Below are positions 23,821 to 32,579 of a stretch of 32,579 nt of DNA, piece after piece. Each line of letters opens with the position of its first letter. Position 1 is the first letter of the stretch. A model generated the notes under the pieces. The model was not told the DNA's origin. It made no database searches and saw only the letters and a list, made by a program, of their open reading frames with translations. Both the position numbers and the translations under genes were made by a program. Source of the DNA: JAVZJR01 sp964435235 (GTDB lineage: Archaea; Micrarchaeota; Micrarchaeia; Anstonellales; Bilamarchaeaceae); contig CAYSXZ010000063.1 in the NCBI GenBank assembly GCA_964435235.1, forward strand, positions 1 to 32,579, in the 5' to 3' direction.

Positions 23821-26196
23821 ATGTGCAATCTATATCTCGAAGGTACTAGAGCAGTTGTGGATTTAGCGAAATGCCCGTATGAATTCGCTTCTCCAGAGTT
23901 TATCAACTTTCATCTTAAGGATTTATCAACTACCGAAAAGCCCATAAAGACGATAAGATATGAGGAGGAGATTGTTGTAGAGCTTGACGAGGAGAAAACA
24001 GCAATCCTAACAGAGTATGCTGCTTTCATAAGACAACTTGAAACAATACTTCTTAGAACAGATATCTACGGGCTGGAGGAAGACCCGCAATTCCATAATA
24101 GAAGAACCGTCCTAAGGAGATTTTACGAATACGTTTTCCTAAACCCACTAATAGCAGAGAAGGAGCTTTCAAGCTTCGAAGAACCACTTCCTGAAAGATC
24201 TATTTATATGAAAGGCTATGCAACCTTTAAGGGGTGGGTGGCAGGAATACTGAAGAGATTTGTTGAAACAAAGCTTTACCGACTTGTGAAGCAGACAGGA
24301 GACCTTAGAGCGGCTTTCCTTTCTCTAACCGGCTTGAAAAGCCTTTATTTTGTTCCATCCCTTGTTCTTGGTATTCCGTCAAACGCTGTTCCTCTAAAAG
24401 ATCCGGATGCACACTACACTCTCCCATTCGGGATAGACGTTCAAATCTATGAAGTTCCTGGTGCAGAGGCCTATCTATATGTTCAAAGAAATCCACCGAT
24501 AGAGTCGCTTCCAGAAGAACTATCCAAGCTTCTCAAAGCAACAATAAACGAACAGTTCAAGGAGTCCTTCGAAGATGTGAAGTGGGAAATATTGATGAAT
24601 CTAAAGACTAGGGAATACAGACAATATTTCATAGACAGGGCGATGATGGAAGGAATACCTATTACGCCGCAACAGGCAATGGCAATGGGAAGGGAATGCG
24701 CAGCATGGGTTGTTGGTTTAGGCGCGCATATAGAGAATCTCGCACTAGATAAGGACAACGTAACAGACATCTATATAGACAGTGAAAACTCGCCGATTTA
24801 CATAGAACACACAAAATTCGGTATCTGCCACACCCTTTTCAGATACAACCGCGATCTCTTAGAAAGGGCATTTAAGAATGTTGTAAAAACAACTGGCGGG
24901 ATAAGAAAGTTCGATGACGCAAATCCAATACTGGATGTTGTAATCAAAAGGCTCAGCATGAGATGCCACCTCCAAAGACCTCCAGCTACTTTTAGCGAGT
25001 TGATGGGCGCCCTCAGAATAATGAAGGAAGAGCCGTTCACCTATTCACAATATCTTGATTATTACTCAATGAGTCCGTTTTTTGCAGGTTATGATGATGT
25101 GCTTGTTTCTCTTGGTTGCAGCGAAGCAGTCCTTGGTCTAAAGGGGGTTGGCAAAACAGCATTTACAGCAGCGAAGGTTGCGGCGATTGGAACGAGGAGA
25201 AGGATAATACCAATACAGGATATTGAAGAAATCCCAGTGCGCGCATTCAGAAAAAGAGGCTTCCACATAGGCGCTGCTCGTGTTACTGGCGGGGAGATCG
25301 AGGAGGGAAGGACAACGGAACTTGACCTCGTTTCGATGGCAAATGCGCTCCTCAGGATGGGAGATGCAGCAATAATAATCAACGAGGTACGCTCTCGAAC
25401 TGCAGTGCAGGGAATCATAAATCTTCTTAACACTCAACCTGGTGTTTTCCTGTTATATAACCTTCACGCAGAGTCGCTACGAGATGTTCAGGATAGGCTG
25501 GAGCTTGTTTTCGGGATACCTGCTGCGAGTATGTACGCAACCGACAGATACTCTTTCCTCAAAAAGATAAGGTTTGGAAGAAAGGGAAGGATATACCGCG
25601 TGGTCGGTTTCGAGTATGAAAGCGATATAGAAGAGAAGAAATTCGTTGAGATTTTCAGATTCAGAAGAGGACCGACAATTGAGCAATGCAACTGGGAGTG
25701 TAAATTCCTAAGAAATCCTGAAGCAAGTATGTCAAACTTTGACAAGGTTAATATAGAAAACATGGAAAAAGAGCTCGATATAGCATTTATACCACCTGCG
25801 CTTGCAAGGAGATGTGAGGAGAGTGGAATCTCGCCAGAGCAATACCTCCTTCAGTCGTTCTTCAAAGGAAAGATGTACTATGAGATACAAAAGATGAAGA
25901 AACTACTTGGCGATAAACTGCTTGTGGAACTCGACTTCGTTCTTAAGGTAAACACTGCAGCAAATAAATTGCTTGCATCCATGGAGAAGGAGGAAGGGGA
26001 AGTGGACTTTGGTGAGGCATGGAAAAGATGGCAACCCATCTTCAAAGAAATCCTAAAAGACGAGATAGAGAAGAGAAGGACGGGTGCTGTTGAGATGCCT
26101 GCAGAGATAGAATCTCAGAAATCAAGTAGCGAGGAGCCGAAAGAAGAGGGTGCAGAAAGAGAAGCCCCTAAGAAGACAGCAAAGAAAAAGCGTTAG
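23821..26196 (+). CDS. type II/IV secretion-system ATPase (GspE/TadA/FlaI-like)
   Basis: 791 residues. Residues 1-330 form an N-terminal domain; PITPQQAMAMGRECAAWVV and VTDIYIDSENSPIYIEH are typical of the region before the ATPase core. Walker A is GLKGVGKTAF (about 439-448), the Asp box PIQDIEEIPV follows, Walker B-like MGDAAIIINEVRSR is at about 511-524, and the His box LYNLHAES at about 545-552. The C-terminus ends in an acidic then Lys-rich tail. The family powers assembly of type IV pili, archaella or related machines at the membrane. No partner TadC/FlaJ membrane protein or pilin is in the window. Leaderless start likely. Confidence 0.88.
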   Translation: MCNLYLEGTRAVVDLAKCPYEFASPEFINFHLKDLSTTEKPIKTIRYEEEIVVELDEEKTAILTEYAAFIRQLETILLRTDIYGLEEDPQFHNRRTVLRRFYEYVFLNPLIAEKELSSFEEPLPERSIYMKGYATFKGWVAGILKRFVETKLYRLVKQTGDLRAAFLSLTGLKSLYFVPSLVLGIPSNAVPLKDPDAHYTLPFGIDVQIYEVPGAEAYLYVQRNPPIESLPEELSKLLKATINEQFKESFEDVKWEILMNLKTREYRQYFIDRAMMEGIPITPQQAMAMGRECAAWVVGLGAHIENLALDKDNVTDIYIDSENSPIYIEHTKFGICHTLFRYNRDLLERAFKNVVKTTGGIRKFDDANPILDVVIKRLSMRCHLQRPPATFSELMGALRIMKEEPFTYSQYLDYYSMSPFFAGYDDVLVSLGCSEAVLGLKGVGKTAFTAAKVAAIGTRRRIIPIQDIEEIPVRAFRKRGFHIGAARVTGGEIEEGRTTELDLVSMANALLRMGDAAIIINEVRSRTAVQGIINLLNTQPGVFLLYNLHAESLRDVQDRLELVFGIPAASMYATDRYSFLKKIRFGRKGRIYRVVGFEYESDIEEKKFVEIFRFRRGPTIEQCNWECKFLRNPEASMSNFDKVNIENMEKELDIAFIPPALARRCEESGISPEQYLLQSFFKGKMYYEIQKMKKLLGDKLLVELDFVLKVNTAANKLLASMEKEEGEVDFGEAWKRWQPIFKEILKDEIEKRRTGAVEMPAEIESQKSSSEEPKEEGAEREAPKKTAKKKR

Positions 26197-26209
26197 CGGT
26201 CACAAGGCT

Positions 26210-27376
26210 TTATAGAGATTTATCCTTCAGTAATTCCTCTATCTTATCAAATGCATAATTGAGTTGTTCAACAGTAGGCAGAAAAACGATTCTAAAGTAT
26301 ATGCCTTGAACAGGCCCGAAAGCAGAGCCTGGAACAACAACGACCCCTTTTCTTAGTAATGCGCGTACAAACTCCCAATCATTCTTCCATTTACTACTTT
26401 CGACTTTAACAAATGCATAGAATGCGCCGCCAGGTTTCACAACACGCAATCCTTCTATTTCATTTATGCGTTTCATCATTACTTCTCTTCTTTTTCTTAA
26501 CTCATTATTGAACGTTTTCACATGCCCCAATCCGCCACGCAATGCCGCAATATAACCACGTTGCATCTCCCAGTTTACTGAGAGGCGCTGATTGCAAAGA
26601 CGCTGTATGGAATCCTTTATACTGTTTCCCCAATCGCCATGGAATGCAATGTATCCTACTCGAGCGCCCGGATAGATGAAATTTTTGGATAGGGAATTCC
26701 CAGATACGAGGAGAACATCCTTATGTATTCTTCTCATGTTAACGTAGTCACTCTCATCTAGGATTATGTGCTCATATGCGTCATCAGCTATTATCGGGAG
26801 GTTGTATTCCCCTGCAACATCTACTATCCTTTGAAGTGTTTTCTTCGAATATATCTTTCCTGTTGGGTTGTTCGGATTTATGATGAGGATGGCACGCGTG
26901 TATGGCGAAATCTTTTTTCTTATATCTTCTATCTCTGGCTCGTAATTCTCATCGCAGTTGTAAAAATCTAAAGGGCCATAACTCAGGCGCTGTTTCGTCG
27001 AATAGAGCGGATAGGTTGGAAGCGGAAGTAGGATGTTCCTCCCAGGATCTACAAGTGCTTGGAAAAGAAAATCTATCCCTTCGCTTAAGCCAGCCGTGAT
27101 GAACACATCCTTTTCATCAACGCCTTCGTATTTTGCTATCTCCATTCTCAGTTCAGGATCTCCTTCTGAAGGTGCGTAGCCTGAATAGTTCTCTCTCAAG
27201 GCTTCTTCTACAGCATCTAGAATGTGCTGTGGTGGTCTGAAGCCAAATGGTGAAGGGTCGCCAATATTTAGATAGGTCATCTTTATTCCTTGTTCTCTCT
27301 CTAATCTTCTTGCCTCAACAACTATATCTCTTATCGGATAGGAAACAAGCTCACTTCTTTTTGACGGTTCTATCAT
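26210..27376 (-). CDS. class I/II aminotransferase (PLP-dependent)
   Basis: 388 residues. Landmarks of the AAT-I fold: TYLNIGDPSPFGFRPP, GYAPSEGDPELR, NPNNPTGKIYS, IADDAYEHIIL, SLSKNFIYPGARVGYIAF with the PLP-binding Lys, and a C-terminal FRIVFLP Arg. Probably an alanine- or aspartate-type transaminase linking amino acids with 2-oxo acids; substrate not determinable. The ATG at 27376 follows a GGTG about 8 nt upstream. Convergent with the ATPase gene (13 nt between stops). Confidence 0.9.
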   Translation of the reverse strand: MIEPSKRSELVSYPIRDIVVEARRLEREQGIKMTYLNIGDPSPFGFRPPQHILDAVEEALRENYSGYAPSEGDPELRMEIAKYEGVDEKDVFITAGLSEGIDFLFQALVDPGRNILLPLPTYPLYSTKQRLSYGPLDFYNCDENYEPEIEDIRKKISPYTRAILIINPNNPTGKIYSKKTLQRIVDVAGEYNLPIIADDAYEHIILDESDYVNMRRIHKDVLLVSGNSLSKNFIYPGARVGYIAFHGDWGNSIKDSIQRLCNQRLSVNWEMQRGYIAALRGGLGHVKTFNNELRKRREVMMKRINEIEGLRVVKPGGAFYAFVKVESSKWKNDWEFVRALLRKGVVVVPGSAFGPVQGIYFRIVFLPTVEQLNYAFDKIEELLKDKSL

Positions 27377-27540
27377 AAAGAGACACCTTAGATGGTGTGT
27401 AATGCAACGTAGTTAAAAAAGGACACGGTTAATTTGTTTGTGATTGTTTAAAGTAATGTTTAAAAATGTTTCGCTATATATCACTTTAATACAATTATAT
27501 AAACAGCATATCGTAATAATTTATAAGAAGGTGATTTTGG

Positions 27541-28710
27541 ATGGGTGAGGGAAAAGGTATGGAGTATTCGAAAATCAATGAAGCGAAAAAAAAGGAAGAA
27601 AAGAAGGGCGCTTTAGGCAAAAATAGCTTTTTCAAAGCGCTTTTACTTGGTAGTGCACTCACAGTTTCCACGTTCGTACTACCAAAATGTTCGGAAGAAG
27701 AAAGGACGGTGATAAGTAATCCGGTTAGCAATGGAAAATGTTCTTCTGATAAGAAAGCAAGGGCCAATCTCAATGTTATAAGTGGTTGGGGTTATGATGT
27801 TAACGACGAAGAGATGAGATGCTCGAATTCTTCAGGTTGCAAGATGGGTGTTAATCTCGGAGATGAAATAATTGTTTTAGGAGAAGAGAACGAAGAAAAG
27901 TGGAAGGTTGCAGAGATTAAAAAAGAAGAGAACGGTGAAGAGATTGTACTTCTTAAACCAGCAACTACCGACGAAAGTAATGATACCAGAACAATTAATA
28001 TAAAGAAAGGTGGCGCTTTATACACAGATGGAGAACGCCACAAATTCATCAACGTATCATTACTCGGAATCTGTTTAAATGAGGAAACATGCGAAAACGG
28101 AATATCTATGGATGATAAAAACGCTACTGGAAAGGCAGTTCTTGCGATAACTGTTGGCGAGGAGACAAAAAGAGTCCTTCTTAAAGACCTAGAAGGGATA
28201 TCTCTCTCCATGGGGGAATACACGATCGATATCATGCTTGCAAGGGCAACTGAAAGCCAGGCTTATGTTATATACAACATTGTCAGCAACAATATCAACA
28301 ACAATAGAAGAGCAGATCTTGGAGAGCCGATTGGAGAGGACGAAGTTCTTCAACCATTAGAAGACCTTTCAATAAAGAATGAGGTAAGCTCTGACAGCAT
28401 AACAGCGACATGCAGAAAATTAAGTGTTCAACTTGAAATAACAAACACGGCAATGGGCGAGAATACTTCTCCATACACAGTAGAGCTTGTGGAAGGGGAC
28501 ATTATAGAAAGTGGTAACAACGAGCTGACGATAGAGAGTCTGCTTCCAGAGATAATAAAAGAAGATGGGGTGGAAAAGGTCACTAATGCAAAATCAGCTA
28601 TCTCTATAAGGGATAAGAGTAATGGCGAAGTTACAGTGCTATATACTGATGAAAGCGCTCAGTACGGGGATCTTCTCATAAAAGTGAATGGGGTATTCGT
28701 CCGTCCTTAA
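27541..28710 (+). CDS. putative exported surface protein
   Basis: 389 residues. A Lys/Glu-rich N-terminus (about 27 residues) precedes a hydrophobic stretch (FFKALLLGSALTVSTFVLP, about 30-48), then Cys50. This could be a signal peptide with a cytosolic extension or a membrane anchor; a lipobox is not convincing. The remainder is beta-rich (GDEIIVLGEENEEKWKVAEI, TINIKKGGALYTDGERH, VSLLGICLN), reminiscent of S-layer-associated proteins of DPANN archaea, and has five or so Asn-X-Ser/Thr sequons. GGTGA lies 6 nt before the ATG at 27541. TATA-like TTTAAAAATG is near 27460. No family recognised with certainty. Confidence 0.6.
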   Translation: MGEGKGMEYSKINEAKKKEEKKGALGKNSFFKALLLGSALTVSTFVLPKCSEEERTVISNPVSNGKCSSDKKARANLNVISGWGYDVNDEEMRCSNSSGCKMGVNLGDEIIVLGEENEEKWKVAEIKKEENGEEIVLLKPATTDESNDTRTINIKKGGALYTDGERHKFINVSLLGICLNEETCENGISMDDKNATGKAVLAITVGEETKRVLLKDLEGISLSMGEYTIDIMLARATESQAYVIYNIVSNNINNNRRADLGEPIGEDEVLQPLEDLSIKNEVSSDSITATCRKLSVQLEITNTAMGENTSPYTVELVEGDIIESGNNELTIESLLPEIIKEDGVEKVTNAKSAISIRDKSNGEVTVLYTDESAQYGDLLIKVNGVFVRP

Positions 28711-28713
28711 TTT

Positions 28714-29109
28714 TTACTTTATTCCAAGGACCTCCCTGGCGAGTGAAATTTGATTTGCTTCTGGCTTGATTGCAACTTCTGTGAAGTCCTGCTTTCTGCT
28801 TACAATGTAAAGGCTCTCTAAATTCACTCCTTTATTTGCAAGCTTTCTAGTTATCTTCCCAAGCTCACCAGGTCTATTAATAAGTTTTACAACGAGAACA
28901 TCAGCTTCTGAAACCTTTTTAACAGTAGGCACCCTTGAAAGACTTTTGAGTGCTGTTGCATAGTCATTTGTTATTATTCTAAAGACAGCGTCGCCGTCGC
29001 GTCCGTACGCTGAAATAGCCTCAATGTTAACTCCGACTGCGCCGAGTGCTTCTGCAACTGCTGCAAGTGATCCAACTTCATTGCTTGCTATGATTGTTAT
29101 TTCTTTCAT
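28714..29109 (-). CDS. tandem ACT-domain protein
   Basis: 131 residues consisting of two ACT domains: ITIIASNEVGSLAAVAEALG (residues 4-23, first) and LVVKLINRPGELGKITRKLA (about 72-91, second). ACT domains usually bind amino acids and regulate enzymes; there is no catalytic or DNA-binding part, so it is probably a free regulatory subunit. The ATG at 29109 has GAGGTGG 4 nt upstream. Three nt separate its stop from that of the convergent surface-protein gene. Confidence 0.85.
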   Translation of the reverse strand: MKEITIIASNEVGSLAAVAEALGAVGVNIEAISAYGRDGDAVFRIITNDYATALKSLSRVPTVKKVSEADVLVVKLINRPGELGKITRKLANKGVNLESLYIVSRKQDFTEVAIKPEANQISLAREVLGIK

Positions 29110-29191
29110 AACTCCACCTCAATGCGAATAATTTATTAAGGGTGTTATCTCAAAATGTTTATATTTGTTGTTGCTGTATTGGGGAAATTTT

Positions 29192-29506
29192 ATGGTTACA
29201 AAAGATGAGGTTGTTAAAAAATTAAGCGAGGTAATAGACCCAGAGTTAGGGATAAATATAGTAGACCTGGGACTTGTTTATAAGGTGGAGCGTAAGGGAA
29301 AGAAGGACGGAAGGGACCAATTTTACATAGAGATAACATTTACAACACCAGCCTGCCCGCTTTTAAATTTCATGCTGGATAATCTGAAGGCAAAGCTTGA
29401 TGAGCTTAAGGATGCTGATTTCGATGTTAGAGTAGTATTCGAGCCACCATGGACTCCAGATAGAATTAGTAAGGAAGGAAAAAGAAAATTGGGAATAGAA
29501 AAGTGA
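29192..29506 (+). CDS. MIP18/DUF59-family protein (Fe-S assembly related)
   Basis: 104 residues from the ATG at 29192 (MVTKDEVVKKLSEVIDPELG). A TTG at 29165 is in frame, but TATA-like GTTTATATTT (29157-29166) makes the ATG the likely start of a short-leader mRNA. Signature VIDPELGINIVDLGLVYKVE, then TFTTPACPLLNFML with the conserved Cys and a C-terminal VFEPPWTPDRIS. Relatives (SufT, PaaD, MIP18) act in iron-sulfur cluster maturation. Four nt upstream of the beta-CASP nuclease gene, hence one operon. Confidence 0.9.
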   Translation: MVTKDEVVKKLSEVIDPELGINIVDLGLVYKVERKGKKDGRDQFYIEITFTTPACPLLNFMLDNLKAKLDELKDADFDVRVVFEPPWTPDRISKEGKRKLGIEK

Positions 29507-29510
29507 TCTC

Positions 29511-30806
29511 ATGAGGATTACATTTTATGGAGGCGCAGGCGAGGTTGGAAGGAGCTGCGTCTTGGTAGAAGAAGGACGAAGAAACATAATGCTCGACTGT
29601 GGGATAAAGCTTGGAGAGCAGGTTGAGTTTCCTCTTATAGACGATAGCGAGCTAAGAAGGATAGAAAACATAGTCATATCTCATGCTCACCTTGACCATA
29701 GTGGTTATACACCGCATGTGTATTCTAAGAACGCAAGACCAAAGATCTACATGACGAAACCAACCAGGGATTTGATGGCAGTATTACTTGCTGATTATTA
29801 CCGCATCCAGAAAGGAAAAGGGAAGAGGTTGTTTTCAGAGAAGGACGTAAATGATGTTCTTATGGAAGGGAATCTTATAGAATACGGAAAAAAGACAGAT
29901 ACTTCAATTCCATTCTCCCTCCATCCAGCAGGCCATGTGATGGGAAGTGCAATGATCCTTATTCACAAAAACGGCGGCATCCTATATACAGGAGACATAT
30001 CGATGAGAAAAACGAGAATACTTAATCCATGTGAAAGGGGGCTAAAGGCAGAGACTCTTATAATGGAAACAACATATGGTTCAAGAGAAGACATCCTCCC
30101 AAGTCTCAAGGAAGCTTCGCAGCAGCTGATCAAGATAATAAACGAAACGCTTGAAAATGGGGGACATGTTATAATACCAAGCTTTGCTGTTGGAAGGGCT
30201 CAAGAGATATTGCTTACCTTGGATGACTACATGCGTTCTGGTGCCTTGCATCCAACAAGGGTTTATATAGAGGGAATGATAGGGAAGGCGATGAGGATAT
30301 ACAGGCATAATGCTATTTATGCAAATGACGACATAAAAAACAGGATATTGATGAGCGAGGACGATCCATTCAAAAGTACGAACTTCTATATCCCGCGAAC
30401 AAAAACAAAGGAGGATGTATTAAAAGAGCCAAGCATTATAGTTTCAACTTCAGGGATGCTTATGGGAGGACCTATAATATTCTATTTAGAAAAACTTGGG
30501 CAGGACTCAAAGAATACACTTATATTTGTAGGATACCAAGCACCAGGAACTACGGGAAGGAAGGTGCTGGACGGAGAAAGAAAAATTAGGATAGGTGAGA
30601 AGGAAATAGAACTTAAGCTTAGGATAGAAAGGGTAAAGATATCAGGTCATGCAGACTTTAATGAATTGCAGCAGTTTGCCAAGGAGATAAAGGGATTGAA
30701 AAGGATATATTTGATGCACGGTGAAAAGACAGAACTTAAGGATGTTCTGGAAAGAAAATACGAAGTTATTGTACCAAGGCTTCTCGAGACTTACGGAATA
30801 AGCTAG
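29511..30806 (+). CDS. beta-CASP metallo-beta-lactamase RNA nuclease (aCPSF2-like)
   Basis: 431 residues. Motif 2 of the metallo-beta-lactamase fold is HAHLDHSG (about 59-66), followed by LHPAGHVMGSAMI, LYTGDISMRKTRI and TTYGSRE. beta-CASP motifs: IPSFAVGRAQEIL (A region), STSGMLMGGP (B region), and SGHADFNELQQF with LMHGEK (C region). It lacks the N-terminal KH domains of aCPSF1/FttA, so it corresponds to the shorter archaeal aCPSF2 type, a zinc-dependent nuclease of mRNA processing or decay. Its stop shares the palindrome CTAG with the stop of the convergent gene. Confidence 0.92.
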   Translation: MRITFYGGAGEVGRSCVLVEEGRRNIMLDCGIKLGEQVEFPLIDDSELRRIENIVISHAHLDHSGYTPHVYSKNARPKIYMTKPTRDLMAVLLADYYRIQKGKGKRLFSEKDVNDVLMEGNLIEYGKKTDTSIPFSLHPAGHVMGSAMILIHKNGGILYTGDISMRKTRILNPCERGLKAETLIMETTYGSREDILPSLKEASQQLIKIINETLENGGHVIIPSFAVGRAQEILLTLDDYMRSGALHPTRVYIEGMIGKAMRIYRHNAIYANDDIKNRILMSEDDPFKSTNFYIPRTKTKEDVLKEPSIIVSTSGMLMGGPIIFYLEKLGQDSKNTLIFVGYQAPGTTGRKVLDGERKIRIGEKEIELKLRIERVKISGHADFNELQQFAKEIKGLKRIYLMHGEKTELKDVLERKYEVIVPRLLETYGIS

Positions 30807-32579
30807 GAATAATCTAAACACGTTGATTCTAATATATTTATATCAGCCCAGCACTGGCCAAGCGGCGTTCCATCAGAATCTACAATAATTGCAGTTACCC
30901 CGTTTGTATGCATCCCAATTGTTGGTGTTCCTCCCTCGCTACCTATAGTAAATCTCGCTCCGTTTGTAGTTGAGGTCACTACCCTGCCATAAAGATCAGG
31001 ATTTACATTCCAAACAATATCTGTTGAACTTGAACATGGTCCCTTTTCCTCACCCTCACCGCATAGTATTCCTACATATCCAGCATCGTGCTGGTATTTT
31101 TCCATAGAGCCCGGTATAAGTTCGCACACATCTCCTCTTCTCTCACCAGTTTCATTTCCTGTTTCATTTATAGTTGCATTTCCACCAGCACCGACAACAA
31201 CATGCGCCCAATCTATCGCACCGCGCAATGTTGGGTCTCCTGGAGCAGTATACCACGCAATAACCTGGATATCACCAGAACTATTGGTTGTTGCCGTAAA
31301 CGTCACTCCGTTAGTAGAGGCATCACTCAAGGTTCCTTCAAGTCCGTTCACAAGGTCGTATCTGACATCTGTCGGGCTGACAGGAGTTCCTTCTAACGAG
31401 CAGTTTAGTACAAACCCCTGGTTCTCTCCAATATTGAGTTCTACGCTCTCAGGGGTTAGTTCGCATACAAATGAATATGGGTCGTTGCTGCTTTCAGGTT
31501 CATTAGGGCTAATGGACAATTCAGATGTGCATCTTACACTGTCTGTTTGATATACAAGCATTGGGGACGAACCAGCCACGCTCCTTACATACGCCTTCGC
31601 CCTTGAATTCGTTTTCTCAATAAAACCACCATATGCATCAAAGAAGTACCAATTATCACCGATACATGGAACAACACGGTCAGCAGAGTTATAGCAGGTA
31701 ACAACCCATTCATGAATCTCTGATGGGGTTAGGGAAAGATGAGATGGAGCAATCCTACACGAAGCAGGAGTATTATCACCAAGATTTATGTTAACTGTCA
31801 GATTAAATTTCGTCGCGTCGCTGCATACAGGTGCGAGTGGTTCATATTCAAGATTGAAAACATCTCCGTTCAATTCTCCGGTATAAATAACATAAATCCT
31901 CTGGCGCTCACCAACATTTATCGTTTTTCCGAATCCATTATCAGAAGGACAGATGGTGGATGGAAAACCATATAGTGTGCAGTAGTAAGGGCTTGCTGGT
32001 GAAACACTTCCACCTCTAACAGGATGAACAGAAACTACTCTTACAGGAACGCTTCCACCGTTATAAGCAGTTATTGAAATGAGATAGGTGGAAGGCACAG
32101 TTGAGGATTGCGCCACCGTCCTTGGCGGAACATTACTAAGGGAGGGTTGTCTGTTTTCGACTATTATTGAAACACCTGTAGAATCTATCTCAGAAGGCAG
32201 TGAAACATCGTAACCAAAGAAATAAAGCCTAAAGTTTGGCGGGTCATCAAGAGACTTTGGGTATTTCATCAATGCCGCAAAGCACTCTGCATTCTTTATT
32301 TTTGTTTTTAGGATATATCTTCCTTCGGAAGTAAATCTACTTTCAGTTCCAGTTGATGCTTCACCCACATCTTCGCTTGATAGTACTTGAAATACTGGAG
32401 AAGTCGGTGACTTTCTCAGCACCTCTATATCTCCATTACAGAAAACATTTCCCTCTCCTTTCTTATTATATTGCGGACCAGAGCAGGGATCTGATGGGTC
32501 GTACTCTGCTGCAGCGTAGGTGACAGATTCTAAGTAGAATGTTCCAAGCTCTTCGTAAAGCTGAGGCCCTGTGTAATCC
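30803..32579 (-). CDS. large extracellular repeat protein, 5' end outside the window
   Basis: The frame is open to the right edge of the window (591 residues visible), so the start lies beyond 32579; a GTG at 32422 is internal, since the preceding residues (GPQLYEELGTFYLESVTYAA) continue the same style. The protein is Ser/Thr/Pro/Gly-rich, beta-rich, and carries at least three Ig-like units that each begin with a Cys: CRIAPSHLSLTPSE, CELTPESVELNIGEN and CELIPGSMEKYQHD. There are several Asn-X-Ser/Thr sequons, including a cluster NATINETGNETGE. This suggests a secreted or cell-envelope adhesin-type protein. No membrane anchor is seen at the C-terminus. Confidence 0.8.
   Translation of the reverse strand, partial: DYTGPQLYEELGTFYLESVTYAAAEYDPSDPCSGPQYNKKGEGNVFCNGDIEVLRKSPTSPVFQVLSSEDVGEASTGTESRFTSEGRYILKTKIKNAECFAALMKYPKSLDDPPNFRLYFFGYDVSLPSEIDSTGVSIIVENRQPSLSNVPPRTVAQSSTVPSTYLISITAYNGGSVPVRVVSVHPVRGGSVSPASPYYCTLYGFPSTICPSDNGFGKTINVGERQRIYVIYTGELNGDVFNLEYEPLAPVCSDATKFNLTVNINLGDNTPASCRIAPSHLSLTPSEIHEWVVTCYNSADRVVPCIGDNWYFFDAYGGFIEKTNSRAKAYVRSVAGSSPMLVYQTDSVRCTSELSISPNEPESSNDPYSFVCELTPESVELNIGENQGFVLNCSLEGTPVSPTDVRYDLVNGLEGTLSDASTNGVTFTATTNSSGDIQVIAWYTAPGDPTLRGAIDWAHVVVGAGGNATINETGNETGERRGDVCELIPGSMEKYQHDAGYVGILCGEGEEKGPCSSSTDIVWNVNPDLYGRVVTSTTNGARFTIGSEGGTPTIGMHTNGVTAIIVDSDGTPLGQCWADINILESTCLDYS

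Noticed and set aside
1..32579. CRISPR arrays, insertion sequences, integrases, rRNA genes
   Set aside because: No regularly spaced repeats, transposase-like proteins, integrases or rRNA segments were found.

Overview
The window reads as a compact, moderately AT-rich archaeal chromosome segment. Archaeal hallmarks are aIF5B, SRP54, a type II methionine aminopeptidase, an archaeal-pattern phosphoglycerate kinase, PurP, a beta-CASP RNA nuclease, an archaeal RNase P RNA, intron-containing tRNAs and TATA-box promoters (many apparently leaderless), alongside GGTG-type Shine-Dalgarno sites. The many small ORFans, the orphan secretion ATPase and the Cys- and sequon-rich surface proteins suggest a DPANN-type lineage (Micrarchaeota/Diapherotrites-like). 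That placement is inference; no 16S rRNA gene is present.

Layout. Positions 1-2.4 kb hold a stand-alone EF-Tu domain-II protein and two divergent HEAT-repeat proteins, one with an HEXXH zinc-peptidase domain, followed by tRNA-Arg(UCG) carrying two introns. Positions 2.6-8.6 kb are an island of unrecognised genes around a 1337-residue protein with a possible degenerate GGDEF-like domain. Positions 8.7-13.1 kb (minus) hold aIF5B, a Na+/Ca2+-type exchanger, Map and an HhH-GPD glycosylase. Positions 13.1-14.9 kb hold srp54, RNase P RNA (minus) and tRNA-Phe with a 13-nt intron. Positions 14.8-17.5 kb (minus) are a purP - cis-prenyltransferase - UbiA operon. Positions 17.6-20.2 kb hold a glycosylation-sequon-rich surface protein and a GT4 glycosyltransferase. 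Positions 20.2-23.8 kb (minus) are a small ORFan - topA - pgk operon. Positions 23.8-32.6 kb hold a type II/IV secretion-type ATPase, an aminotransferase, a surface protein, a tandem-ACT protein, a MIP18-family protein with a beta-CASP nuclease, and the 3' part of a large extracellular repeat protein running off the window.

Most striking observation. The cis-prenyltransferase gene (uppS) is interrupted inside its catalytic DGNRRW motif by 23 nt containing an in-frame stop. The insert and its flanks can fold into a bulge-helix-bulge (BHB) structure like that of archaeal tRNA introns. Removing the 23 nt exactly restores PDGNRRWAK and a 229-residue enzyme behind a GGTGA ribosome binding site. 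I interpret it as a BHB-type intron in a protein-coding gene. The two tRNAs in the window carry three more introns, some with imperfect BHBs, so a splicing endonuclease of relaxed specificity is likely.
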